From Microvirga lotononidis (lineage in GTDB: Bacteria; Pseudomonadota; Alphaproteobacteria; Rhizobiales; Beijerinckiaceae), in the NCBI RefSeq assembly GCF_034627025.1, contig NZ_CP141049.1, forward strand, positions 744,001 to 808,000: 64,000 nucleotides of DNA. The letters run 5' to 3'. Position numbers and translations under genes: made by a program. The notes below the pieces were generated by a model that was given only the letters and a program-made list of their open reading frames with translations, searched no databases and was not told the DNA's origin. How positions within the stretch are numbered: position 1 is the stretch's first letter; every line of letters starts with the position of its first letter. Shown piece after piece: positions 49,814 through 58,223 of this stretch.

Positions 49814-50113
49814 GGCGGCTCTCCTGTGCTGGCGGTTCGCCCCCCGCGCCGTCGGGACTGGGTCTGGGTGCTTGGCTGACCGCCAGGAGAAGCTGGAAGG
49901 CCTTGTCCCAGCGTCGCAGGGCGTCCGGGTTCTCGACCCAGCACCGTTGGATTGTCCATGGAGGTTGGTTCATGGTCCCCTCCGCGAGGGCGGAATTCCT
50001 CGGGAGGAGAACTGCTACAGGTCGGCTGCGGGCTGCGAGCGGGATGTGGCTCCACGTCAGAACCAACTGACCGGGGCGGCTGAGACAAAATTTGTCGTTT
50101 GTGAATCGCCCAT
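48869..50113 (-). mobile_element. Serine-recombinase element C, truncated, inserted in an IS5 transposase gene
   Basis: The left end (high coordinate) joins IS5 coding sequence at about 50113, reading GGTCTGG-ATGGGCGATTCAC on the minus strand; element B reads GGTCGAG-ATGGTTTAATCAC. The other end is lost where the IS3 right terminus begins (48868). It holds the small ORF and about 315 codons of the recombinase, both in the direction of the IS5 gene. Confidence 0.7.
49749..49973 (-). CDS. Small ORF of element C, overlapping the recombinase start
   Basis: 74 residues (MNQPPWTIQRCWVENPDALR...). WTIQRCWVENPDALRRWDKA aligns with WRVHRTCQPHPDGQRRWDRT of element B without gaps. It overlaps the recombinase start (49813) by 65 bp in the +1 frame, as in A and B. 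Function unknown. Confidence 0.5.
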   Translation of the reverse strand: MNQPPWTIQRCWVENPDALRRWDKAFQLLLAVSQAPRPSPDGAGGEPPAQESRHADPSRLRARLNPASGPEPVD

Positions 50114-50395
50114 CCAGACCGAGTTCCAGTGGCCGAAGCATGGAGGCAGGGCTCGCCAGGTGATGTTGTGGACGGTGAAGTAATGCAGCGCCTCCAGGAA
50201 GCGGCGGTCGTTGCGCCCCTTGGCGCCGCGCCGGGAGCACGAGGCGGCAAACACTCGCAGCACTGTCGCCCAATCGTCCTCCGTCATTCCCGTCAGCATG
50301 GTCGAGCCTCCTGAAGTCGACCCGCTATGAATCATCGCGACACTGATTTGGGAATCTACTACCCGTTGCTCAGCCCAATCCGTCCACACGGCCTA
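50114..50395 (-). pseudogene. IS5-family transposase, N-terminal fragment
   Basis: From the ATG at 50299: MLTGMTEDDWATVLRVFAAS, RGAKGRNDRRFLEALHYFTV, ITWRALPPCFGHWNSVW, a normal IS5 N-terminal domain. It ends at the conserved HWNSVW where element C begins. The IS5 terminus (GGCCGTGTGGACGG on the minus strand) is at about 50393, next to ISAzo13 copy 2. Confidence 0.85.
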
Positions 50396-51777
50396 GGGCT
50401 TGGCAGGCAACAACCTGCCCAAATGGGCAACTGGTGCGTTGTTGGAACAAGGACCATCCGTTCTGAACGGAGCTGCCGATGTCGCTACCCTCCCTTCACC
50501 CATGTGGATGCCCCAAGTGTCACTCGCGCAAGCCCCATCCGGACCGCATGCTTCATCGGCAGATCAACCTGCTTGCCAGCCGGCTCGACGAACAGCAGCG
50601 CCGGTGGTTTATCGCGTTTGAGGCGATGCGGATCGGCTGGGGCGGCACTCAGCGGCTTGCCCAGATCACGGGCTTGAGCCCCCATACCATCCGGCGCGGC
50701 CGTCGCGAACTCGAGGCCGGGCTTGTTGACCGCCCCACCGAGCGCGTGCGGGTCGCCGGTGGTGGCCGTCCCACCCGAGAGGTCCAGGATCCTGAACTCC
50801 CACAGACCTTGGAGGAGTTGCTCGAAGGCGAGACAGCGGGTGACCCGATGGGTCGGCACGCCAAAGCCAAGCGGAGTTCTCTGCATCATCTGAGCCATGA
50901 GCTTGCCGTCGCAGGACACCCGGCCAGCCGCCCCACGGTGGCGCGCCTGCTGCGCCAATTGGGCTACTCGCCCAAAGCCAATGCACGGCGTACCGAGGCG
51001 CACAGCACGCCGCCTGAGCGCGATGCGCAATTCCAGCACATCGCCGAACAGCGCGCGCAGTTTGCAGCCACAGGTGAGCCGATCATCAGCGTGGATTCGA
51101 AAAAAAAAGGAATTGGTCGGTGACTTCAAGAACCCGGGCCAGACGTGGTGCCGGAGAGCCGAGCCGGTCTTGGTGCACGACTGGCCGCAGGATGCAGTCG
51201 GTCAGGCCATTCCTTACGGCATCTACGAGATCACAACCAACAGCGGCTATGTGTGCATCGGCGATTGCTTTGACACCCCGCGCTTTGCCGTTGAGGCGAT
51301 CAGTGACTGGTGGGAGAGCGAAGGACAGAAGCGCTTTCCAGAAGCCGGGCGTCTCCTCGTCCTGGCCGATGCGGGCGGCTCGAACAGTTGCCGCTCCCGA
51401 GTTTGGAAAGCCCAGTTGCAAGAACAGCTCTGCGATGCCTGCGGGCTCGAGGTCACGGTGTGTCACTATCCCACCGGCTGCTCGAAGTGGAACCCAATTG
51501 AGCACCGGCTCTTCAGCTTCATCAGCTTGAACTGGGCTGGCGTGCCGCTGCGGACCTTTGCGACGATGGTCCGCTACAGTGCCGGAACCGTCACGGCAGC
51601 CGGGCTGCGGGTGAATGCTCGCCTCAAGCGTGGTGGCAATGAGACCGGGGAGCGGGTCTCCGACGAGGTCATGCGTCGCCTCCACCTGAGGCCGCATGCC
51701 GTCTGTCCCGCATGGAATTACACGCTCTCGCCGCGAACTTGATAACCTGAATTGGCAAATAGTTGGCTGCCAAGCCC
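50396..51777 (+). mobile_element. ISAzo13-family element, copy 2
   Basis: 1382 bp, same ends as copy 1 (18410-19791) and the same orientation 31,986 bp away. The left flank is CCTA and the right flank CTAG. The right CTAG is at once the target duplication of the adjoining IS701. Confidence 0.92.
50479..51742 (+). CDS. ISAzo13-family transposase, copy 2 (A9 frameshift)
   Basis: The translation is identical to copy 1 except Ser for Ile in MVRYSAGTVTAA (T to G at 51579). The first frame ends at 51123; the second continues from the A9 tract at about 51100-51108 to 51742. Keeping the tract in both copies favours programmed slippage over decay. Confidence 0.8.
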
Positions 51778-51781
51778 CTAG

Positions 51782-53211
51782 CACTACTTTGGCAGGTATG
51801 AGGAACGTGGCGAGGCCTGCCGACGTCTTCTCGGAAGGATTGTCCGCAGGAGGTTGTCATGAGCACCTCAGTGGCGTGGGAACACGAACTTCAGTCTTGG
51901 CTCGAACCCTTCCTCACCCATCTGCATCACCCGGCCCGCCGGCGCATGTGCCCGCTCTATGTGGCAGGCCTGATCGGTCCCGGTGAGCGCAAGAGCCTGC
52001 AACCGATAGCCGCTCGGGTGGCGCCCGCCGATTATGATCAACTGCATCACTTCGTGGCCGTCGGTCCCTGGGACGAGGCGCCGCTGGACGCCGAACTCCT
52101 GGCCCAGGCCAACCGGCTTGTCGGCGGACTTGAGGCCATCCTGGTGATCGACGACACGGCGTTGCTCAAGAAGGGCACCCATTCGGTGGGTGTCGCCTCG
52201 CAATATGCCGGAGTGGTGGGCAAGAAGGCCAATTGCCAGAGCTTGGTCTCGCTGACGCTCGCCAAAGATGAGGTGCCGGTCCCGATTGTGCTGCGGTTGT
52301 TCCTGCCCGACACCTGGATCAGAGATCCCGAGCGCCTGCAGCACGCCGGGGTGCCTGAGACCTTCTGGGTGGAGCGCTCCAAGCCTGAGATCGCACTGGA
52401 GGAACTCCAGCGCGTGATGCAAGCGGGCGTGAGCTTCGGGGCTGTCGTGACGGACGCGGGCTACGGCATCAGTGCTCCCTTCCGTCAGAGCCTGTCGGCG
52501 CTCGGGCTGCTCTGGGCGGTGGGCATTCCCCGGATCCAGAAGGTGTATCCAGCCGATGTGCGGTTGGGGCCCGCCCCGCACACGCGTGGAGGGCCGCGCA
52601 AGACCCCGATCCCAGACGCAGAGGCTGTTGCGGCTGAAGCCATGCTGGCGACGAGCTCATGGCAGCGGATCACGTGGCGACGCGGCACCAAGGGTCCGCT
52701 GCGAGCGAAGTTCGCGGCCGTGCGCGTGCGGGTCGCCGATGGGCCTACGGTGCGTCTGCAGGGACGGACCGGTCAGCATCTGCCCGGCGACGAAGTCTGG
52801 CTCGTGGGCGAGCATCGCACCTCAGGCGAGCGCAAGTACTATCTGTCCAACCTGCCTCCCGACACATCGCTGAAGCAGCTTGCGGCTCTCATCAAGGCGC
52901 GGTGGGTGTGCGAGCAGGCGCACCAGCAGCTCAAAGAAGAACTCGGCCTCGATCACTTCGAGGGCCGCTCGTGGCGGGGCTTGCATCGGCATGCGCTACT
53001 GACGCTGATCGCCTATCTGTTCCTGCAGCATCTGCGCTCGCGGACCGCCACTGGGGGGAAAAAGAAGGGCCGGCGGGCCCCCACCACAACCGACACTGCC
53101 GGCCATTCGGCGCATGCTGCTTGATCATCTGATGCACGCCATGCGCCTCCGATGTCCAATCTGCCGGGCCCGCTTCACCCTTGGATCACTGATGAAGCTG
53201 CCAAAGTAGTG
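51782..53211 (+). mobile_element. IS701-family element
   Basis: Ends CACTACTTTGGCAG (51782) and CTGCCAAAGTAGTG (53211), flanked by CTAG on both sides (51778-51781, 53212-53215), a YTAR-type duplication usual for IS701. Confidence 0.9.
51859..53124 (+). CDS. IS701-family transposase
   Basis: 421 residues: MSTSVAWEHELQSWLEPFLT..., VIDDTALLKKGTHSVGVASQ (first D), AVVTDAGYGISAPFRQSLSA (second D), and the C-terminal WVCEQAHQQLKEELGLDHFE with the catalytic Glu. DDE_5/IS701 architecture and full length. AGGAGGTTGTC precedes the ATG. Confidence 0.93.
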   Translation: MSTSVAWEHELQSWLEPFLTHLHHPARRRMCPLYVAGLIGPGERKSLQPIAARVAPADYDQLHHFVAVGPWDEAPLDAELLAQANRLVGGLEAILVIDDTALLKKGTHSVGVASQYAGVVGKKANCQSLVSLTLAKDEVPVPIVLRLFLPDTWIRDPERLQHAGVPETFWVERSKPEIALEELQRVMQAGVSFGAVVTDAGYGISAPFRQSLSALGLLWAVGIPRIQKVYPADVRLGPAPHTRGGPRKTPIPDAEAVAAEAMLATSSWQRITWRRGTKGPLRAKFAAVRVRVADGPTVRLQGRTGQHLPGDEVWLVGEHRTSGERKYYLSNLPPDTSLKQLAALIKARWVCEQAHQQLKEELGLDHFEGRSWRGLHRHALLTLIAYLFLQHLRSRTATGGKKKGRRAPTTTDTAGHSAHAA

Positions 53212-53318
53212 CTAGGAAATTCAATGCTGTGTTTCGAAAATTGCGAGATAGTTCTTAGCAAATACTGATGCGGCGTTCGGACCCGGTTCACGCCCTTGAA
53301 ATAGTGCGTGCGAGCCAG

Positions 53319-53618
53319 TCATCCGAACTTGAAGAGGACACCGAAGCCGCCGCGCGGATAGTTCCACTCGATCTCGCCCGACGCTTCGCAGAGCACGCGG
53401 CAGGTGCCGCATTCCATGCAGCCGTCGGCGGTAATCTCGACCTGGCCCTTGTCGTTCAGCTCGTAGCACTTGGCCGGGCAGACGCGTGTCAGTGCGATAA
53501 GATTGGGACTCGGCTTCTCGTGCGGCCGCACCTTGATGTGCGGCCCCCCGGCATCGACCAGATAGCGGTTCAGGAAGAGCTTGTCCTCGACGCGGAGTTC
53601 GGCCACTGCGATCGTCAT
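53319..53618 (-). CDS. fixX: FixX, ferredoxin-like protein
   Basis: 99 residues with VCPAKCYEL and [20 protein letters not shown] ligating Fe-S, ending in the family-typical [14 protein letters not shown]. FixX is the ferredoxin partner of FixC in the FixABCX electron-bifurcating complex that feeds nitrogenase. Last gene of fixABCX, 15 bp after fixC. Confidence 0.95.
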   Translation of the reverse strand: MTIAVAELRVEDKLFLNRYLVDAGGPHIKVRPHEKPSPNLIALTRVCPAKCYELNDKGQVEITADGCMECGTCRVLCEASGEIEWNYPRGGFGVLFKFG

Positions 53619-53633
53619 CTCGTCTCTCCTTAT

Positions 53634-54941
53634 TTAGCGCCAAGCGAACGCCAGGCGGACAGCGTCGCTGACCAGGCCCCAGCGCGAGCGCGCCTTGATG
53701 AAGGCGGCCGTGGTCGCCTTTTCCTTCTCGATCTTCGGCGTGCCGTCGACGCGCATGAAGTTCTGCGCGGCCAGGGACATCAGCTGCGGGTAGGTCATGA
53801 AGAAATGGCGAGAATGGGTATGGAGCAGAACTGGCATGTCCTTGTATTTCATCAGGTCTTTGACGACAAAGGAGTTGTCCAGCATGGTCTTGTAGAGGGC
53901 GAGGTTCTCCTTGGTCATAGGGTCCCCACGGCTGTTGATCTGGAAGATCGCCTCGCCGGCGATGCGGCCGGAGGTCATGGCGAGGTTGGAGCCTTCGCGG
54001 TGCACGGCATTGTTGAGCTGCGCCGCGTCGCCGACAACGACCCAGCCGTCGCCGAAGAGCTGCGGGATCGCCTTGTAGCCGCCCTCGGGGATGAGATGGG
54101 CAGTATATTCCTTGACCTCCGAGCCGGCGATCAGCGGCCGGACCGACGGATGGCGCTTGAAGGCGTCGAGAAGCGCGTAGGGGCTCTCCGTTGTGGAGGC
54201 GAAATCGGAGACCAGGCAGCCGATGCCGAGCGAGATCGACTCCCTGTTGGTGTAGAGGAAGGCCAGTCCGGTCATGCCGCGCGAGATGGTGCCGGCGGCT
54301 TCGATCACGCAGCCTTCATTGCCTTTCAGGCCGAAGCGCTCTCCGATGACCTCTTCCGGCAGGAAATGCATCTCTTTGACTGCGAGCGCTACCGTTTCCG
54401 GCTTCGGCATCTCGCGCAGGCCCGCGCGGGTGCCCAAAAGGCCGTTGACGCCTTCGGCGAGCACGACGACGTCGGCGAAGATGACGTCGCCGGCGCGGTC
54501 GGTGCGCACGCCGATCACCTTGCCCTTGGTGTCGTGGGCGAGCTCGGTCACGGTGGTCTCACAGAGCACGGTCGCGCCGGCCTCGCGCACCTTGCGCGAG
54601 AACCATTTGTCGAACTGCGCGCGGATGATGGTGTAGCGGTTGGGCATGGCCTCGTTGAAGTCGTCCGACCGGTAGTGCATGCCGGTGTGGGAGGTGTCAT
54701 CCATCATCCAGAAGCGCTGCTCGACGGCGTGGCGCTCCAGCGGGGCGTCCTCGCGAAAGTCCGGGATGATCTTCTCCAGCATATCAGCATACATGATGGC
54801 GCCCTGGACGTTCTTGGAGCCCGGATATTCGCCGCGCTCCAGCTGCAGCACCTTCATGCCGCGGCTCGCCATGGTGTAGGCGGCCGCATTGCCGGACATG
54901 CCGGCCCCGATGACGATTGCGTCGAATTTTTCCTCGATCAT
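53634..54941 (-). CDS. fixC: FixC, FAD-dependent ETF-quinone oxidoreductase-like
   Basis: 435 residues. The Rossmann FAD motif is near the N-terminus ([20 protein letters not shown]), followed by [40 protein letters not shown] and [20 protein letters not shown]. It takes electrons from FixAB and passes them to quinone in FixABCX. Intact. Confidence 0.96.
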   Translation of the reverse strand: MIEEKFDAIVIGAGMSGNAAAYTMASRGMKVLQLERGEYPGSKNVQGAIMYADMLEKIIPDFREDAPLERHAVEQRFWMMDDTSHTGMHYRSDDFNEAMPNRYTIIRAQFDKWFSRKVREAGATVLCETTVTELAHDTKGKVIGVRTDRAGDVIFADVVVLAEGVNGLLGTRAGLREMPKPETVALAVKEMHFLPEEVIGERFGLKGNEGCVIEAAGTISRGMTGLAFLYTNRESISLGIGCLVSDFASTTESPYALLDAFKRHPSVRPLIAGSEVKEYTAHLIPEGGYKAIPQLFGDGWVVVGDAAQLNNAVHREGSNLAMTSGRIAGEAIFQINSRGDPMTKENLALYKTMLDNSFVVKDLMKYKDMPVLLHTHSRHFFMTYPQLMSLAAQNFMRVDGTPKIEKEKATTAAFIKARSRWGLVSDAVRLAFAWR

Positions 54942-54952
54942 GGCCGTCTCCG

Positions 54953-56062
54953 TCAGCTGGCGAGCTTGTCGCGGTTGTGCGGCGAGAGCCGCCGCGTGAA
55001 GGCTTCCGTCAGCGCCGGCAGGAAGCGGATCGCATCGGTGACGATGCCGAGGTGGACGAAATCAAAAATCGGGGCGTTCGGGTCGGTGTTGATAGCGACG
55101 ATCAAGTCCGCGCCCTCGACACCGACGCGATGCTGGATGGCTCCGGAGATCCCGGCGGCGATGTAGAGCTTCGGCCGGATCGTCTTGCCGGTCTGGCCGA
55201 TCTGGCGGTCTGCCGGCATCCAGCCTTTCTGGACCAGCGGGCGCGAGCAGCCGTATTCGGCGCCAATGGCGGAAGCGAGATTCCTGACGAGCTGCAGGTT
55301 CTCCACCGCGCCGAGGCCGAGGCCGCCGGCCACGACGACGTTGGCATAGGCGAGATTGGCCTTGGCCGACTGGCTGTCGGGCAGGAATCCGAGGATCTTG
55401 GTGACGACCTCTTCCTCGGCCATGGCCAGCTTGTGCTGGATGACCCGGCCCACCGGCTTGTCCACCCGCTGCGGCATGGCCATGACCCTCGGTCGCACTG
55501 TGGCCATCTGCGGCCGGTAGTTGATCGTGTAGATCGTGCAGAGCAGTGAGCCGCCGAAGGTCGGCCGCGTCGCGGCGAGCGAGCCGTCGGCGTCGACGTC
55601 GAGCTCGGTGCAGTCGGCGGTGAGTCCGGTGAGAAGCGTGGTCGCGGTGGAACCGGCGAGGTCGCGGCCGAGGATGGTCGCCCCCAGAAGCAGGATCTCG
55701 GGCTTGTAGGTGTTGAGCAGGTCGGTCATCGCCCTGGTGAAGGGCTCGTTGCGGTAATGGGCGAGCAGCGGGTCCTCTATGATGTAGGCGAGGTCGGCGC
55801 CATAGGCGAAGGCCTCGGCGACCGCATGCCACGTCGCCTCGCCGGGCGGGCCGAGCACGACGCCAGCGAGCTCTACCCCGAGCTTGTCGGCGAGCTTGCG
55901 GCCTTCGCCGAGCAGTTCGAAGGAGACGGGATGGACCTGGCCGCGCTCCAGCTCGATGAAGACCCAGACGTGCCGGTAGTCCTTGAAATGCTCGGGCAGC
56001 TCCTTCTTCATGCCGGCACGGCCGGCGGCGGGGGGAGGGGTTTCTCGGTTCGCGGTCGACAT
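54953..56062 (-). CDS. fixB: FixB, electron transfer flavoprotein alpha subunit
   Basis: 369 residues; ETF-alpha domain ([20 protein letters not shown]) and the C-terminal FAD-binding region ([40 protein letters not shown]). The Pro/Gly-rich N-terminal stretch ([20 protein letters not shown]) may be trimmed if translation starts later. Partner of FixA. Confidence 0.96.
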   Translation of the reverse strand: MSTANRETPPPAAGRAGMKKELPEHFKDYRHVWVFIELERGQVHPVSFELLGEGRKLADKLGVELAGVVLGPPGEATWHAVAEAFAYGADLAYIIEDPLLAHYRNEPFTRAMTDLLNTYKPEILLLGATILGRDLAGSTATTLLTGLTADCTELDVDADGSLAATRPTFGGSLLCTIYTINYRPQMATVRPRVMAMPQRVDKPVGRVIQHKLAMAEEEVVTKILGFLPDSQSAKANLAYANVVVAGGLGLGAVENLQLVRNLASAIGAEYGCSRPLVQKGWMPADRQIGQTGKTIRPKLYIAAGISGAIQHRVGVEGADLIVAINTDPNAPIFDFVHLGIVTDAIRFLPALTEAFTRRLSPHNRDKLAS

Positions 56063-56078
56063 CGTCTGCTCCTTGCCG

Positions 56079-56930
56079 TCACGCGGCGCCGTCGAAGGGG
56101 AGTTCGTGTTCCAGCGCCGGCTGGCGGGTTAAGATTGCGGCAATCAGCTCGTCAGCGAGATCGCGCAGCGTCTTATCGGTGGTGTCGATTTGCGCCGCCT
56201 TTTCCGCCCGCGCGGTAGGGGCGAAAACGCGCTTGACGACCGTCGGAGAGCCGCGCAGGCCGCATTTGGCGAGGTCCTCAATGCCGGCGTCGGCCGCACT
56301 CCACTTCACGATCTGGCTGCGCGCGGCGCGCAGAGCGTCGTCGAGCGAGCCGCGGCGGATCTCGTTGGTGCCTTCCAGCATGGTGATGAGGCAAGGGAGC
56401 CTGCTCTTCAGCATCTGCATGCCGCCTTCCGAGCGGCGCTCGACCGTGATCTCGCGCACATCGAGATCTATGGAGGCGATCTTCGCGACATAGGTGAGCT
56501 GCAGGAGGTCGAGGCGCTTGGCGATGCCGGGCCCGACCTGGGCGGTGTCGCCGTCGATCGTCTGCTTGCCAGTGAAGACGATGTCTGGCGTACCGAAGGT
56601 CTCGCCGACCTTTGTGATTGCCTGAGAGAGAGCGAAGGAGGTCGCCAGCGTGTCGGAGCCGGCAAAATAGCGGTCGGTCAAGAGCACCGCGCGGTCGGCG
56701 CCGTAAGTGAGCGCCTTGCGCAGCGCGTCCTCGGCCATGGGCGGACCCATCGTAAGCACGGTGACCTCGCCGCCATGGGCGTCGCGCAATCTGAGTGCTT
56801 CTTCGAGGGCGAACAGGTCGTAAGGGTTGATGATGGTCGGCACACCCTGGCGCATGATCGTGTTCGTCACCGGATGGACGCGTATCTGCGCGGAATCCGG
56901 CACTTGCTTGATACAGATTACGATGTGCAT
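56079..56930 (-). CDS. fixA: FixA, electron transfer flavoprotein beta subunit
   Basis: 283 residues: [60 protein letters not shown] (FAD region), [20 protein letters not shown]. First gene of fixABCX, with its own UAS (57092-57107) and sigma-54 promoter (57004-57018). Intact. Confidence 0.96.
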   Translation of the reverse strand: MHIVICIKQVPDSAQIRVHPVTNTIMRQGVPTIINPYDLFALEEALRLRDAHGGEVTVLTMGPPMAEDALRKALTYGADRAVLLTDRYFAGSDTLATSFALSQAITKVGETFGTPDIVFTGKQTIDGDTAQVGPGIAKRLDLLQLTYVAKIASIDLDVREITVERRSEGGMQMLKSRLPCLITMLEGTNEIRRGSLDDALRAARSQIVKWSAADAGIEDLAKCGLRGSPTVVKRVFAPTARAEKAAQIDTTDKTLRDLADELIAAILTRQPALEHELPFDGAA

Positions 56931-56977
56931 GGCGGTCTCTCTAGGCTCCTATCCGGATGCGGGCTTGGCGGTTCATC

Positions 56978-57011
56978 TCCTTCCTAGCATCATTTCCTTC
57001 CTAGCATCATT
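56978..57011 (-). repeat. Tandem 17-bp duplication at the fixA promoter
   Basis: The 17-bp unit TCCTTCCTAGCATCATT is present twice without a gap (56978-56994, 56995-57011). The upstream-most copy, in transcription terms, supplies the -12 ATGC of the promoter, so the -12 sequence occurs twice 17 bp apart. Confidence 0.9.
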
Positions 57012-57018
57012 CGTGCCA
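57004..57018 (-). promoter_or_regulatory. Sigma-54 promoter of fixABCX
   Basis: On the minus strand TGGCACG-AATG-ATGC, with the invariant GG/GC at correct spacing, 74 bp before fixA. Confidence 0.8.
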
Positions 57019-57091
57019 ACTGTTTTGCGTTCCCCTATGCCTTTGAAATGCGGTTGTTTTCTTCTGAAGGCGCCGTCGTGATAACCGGATT

Positions 57092-57107
57092 TGTCGGCTG
57101 CTCGACA
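57092..57107 (-). promoter_or_regulatory. NifA upstream activator sequence for fixA
   Basis: Exact TGT-N10-ACA (TGTCGGCTGCTCGACA), 73 bp upstream of the -24 element, just behind the nifW stop. Confidence 0.8.
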
Positions 57108-57121
57108 TTGTCGTGTCGCAC

Positions 57122-57505
57122 TCATTCCTTCCCGAACAGCTTCAGGACAGAGTCGAACGGAACGAAGGTGCGGCCCGGCGTGGCGGGTTTGTCCGGATCG
57201 TGGTCTTTGAGCACTTTGAAGACCCGGTGCGTGAGCGGCGAGGAAGTCGCGAAGTCCTCGTAGGCACGTTCCAGCGTGGCGCACGCCCGCGCGGCGATCA
57301 CCTGGTCGGGGAGATCGGAGAAATCCTCTTCGGCGAGGTATTGCCCCATGCGCTTCATGATATGGAGCCGTGACACATTGAGCACCTTCGGATCATAGGG
57401 GACGCCAAGGACTGCGAAGAACTCCTCCGCAGCCGACAGGCCCTCCAGCTGCGCGAGGATATCGGTGGCATCGATGTGACGGCTGTCAGCGGAACCACTG
57501 CTCAT
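57122..57505 (-). CDS. nifW: NifW, nitrogenase-stabilising protein
   Basis: 127 residues: [60 protein letters not shown]. NifW associates with the MoFe protein and helps its maturation under oxygen stress. It overlaps the cysE stop (57502-57505, ATGA). Intact. Confidence 0.94.
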   Translation of the reverse strand: MSSGSADSRHIDATDILAQLEGLSAAEEFFAVLGVPYDPKVLNVSRLHIMKRMGQYLAEEDFSDLPDQVIAARACATLERAYEDFATSSPLTHRVFKVLKDHDPDKPATPGRTFVPFDSVLKLFGKE

Positions 57506-58215
57506 TGCATTCTCCCCTGGTGGGAAATGGTGGTCTCGGGTGCGTTCGCGGCAAGCTGACGCTGCAGCCGCGAAATCCGCAGTTCGAGGAATGAGAAGCG
57601 GTCGACCAGCGAGGCAATCGCATCGCCGACCGGGCCGGGCATTAGGTGATGGTCGAGATCGATCCGGCCATTAACGATGCGGCCGGGTATGCCGACCACG
57701 GTCAGGCCGGGCGGGACGTCCTCGATGAAAACTGCATTGGCGCCGACCCGGCAGCCGGCACCGACGCGGACGCCGCTATCGAGAGTCGGATGGCACTTGC
57801 CCGGCGCCCAGGACGTGCCGCCCAGCGTGATGCCGTGATAGAGGGTCACCTCGTCGCCGACCTCGCCGGTTTTGCCGATGACGAACTCGGTGCCGTGATG
57901 AATGAGGAAGCGCCGGACGATCGTCGCGCCCGGATGGATGTTGGCATTCATCACGAGGCCGGCCGCCCAGGACGGCAAGCGCGCCGGGAAGCGGAAGCCT
58001 CGCCGCCACAGACGATTAGCGAGCCGGTGACAGACGATGGCGTGGACGCCGGGAAAGGTGAGCACGATTTCGAGCGTGCTGCGCGCGGCCGGATCGCGCG
58101 CCTTCCCGCAGGCGATGTCCTCACGGAGCATGGCCATCAAGGATGGCGGAACGGCTTTTGCGCCGCGCCGCGCGGCTGCTATGCTGGAGGACGTGGTGGC
58201 GAGGATAAACGACAT
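57502..58215 (-). CDS. cysE: Serine O-acetyltransferase (CysE/NifP type), probably degenerate
   Basis: 237 residues from the ATG at 58215 (GAGG in front); GTG at 58227 is possible and would overlap the nifV stop. Left-handed beta-helix hexapeptides follow a helical N-terminal domain ([20 protein letters not shown]). The family motif DIHPGA is NIHPGA here, and the Asp-His pair is HH (FLIHHGT), so the expected catalytic Asp is missing. [18 protein letters not shown] is about 12 residues shorter than the usual GVxVGAGA...GAGARVGSNAVV, as if two hexapeptides were deleted in frame. A nif-linked CysE would boost O-acetylserine for cysteine supply. This one may be inactive. Confidence 0.85.
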   Translation of the reverse strand: MSFILATTSSSIAAARRGAKAVPPSLMAMLREDIACGKARDPAARSTLEIVLTFPGVHAIVCHRLANRLWRRGFRFPARLPSWAAGLVMNANIHPGATIVRRFLIHHGTEFVIGKTGEVGDEVTLYHGITLGGTSWAPGKCHPTLDSGVRVGAGCRVGANAVFIEDVPPGLTVVGIPGRIVNGRIDLDHHLMPGPVGDAIASLVDRFSFLELRISRLQRQLAANAPETTISHQGRMQ

Positions 58216-58223
58216 CGCCGGCC

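Noticed and set aside
53268..55166. A 632-codon plus-strand frame opposite fixX-fixC
   Set aside because: Antisense shadow of fixC, with low-complexity composition; fixC is clearly conserved on the other strand.
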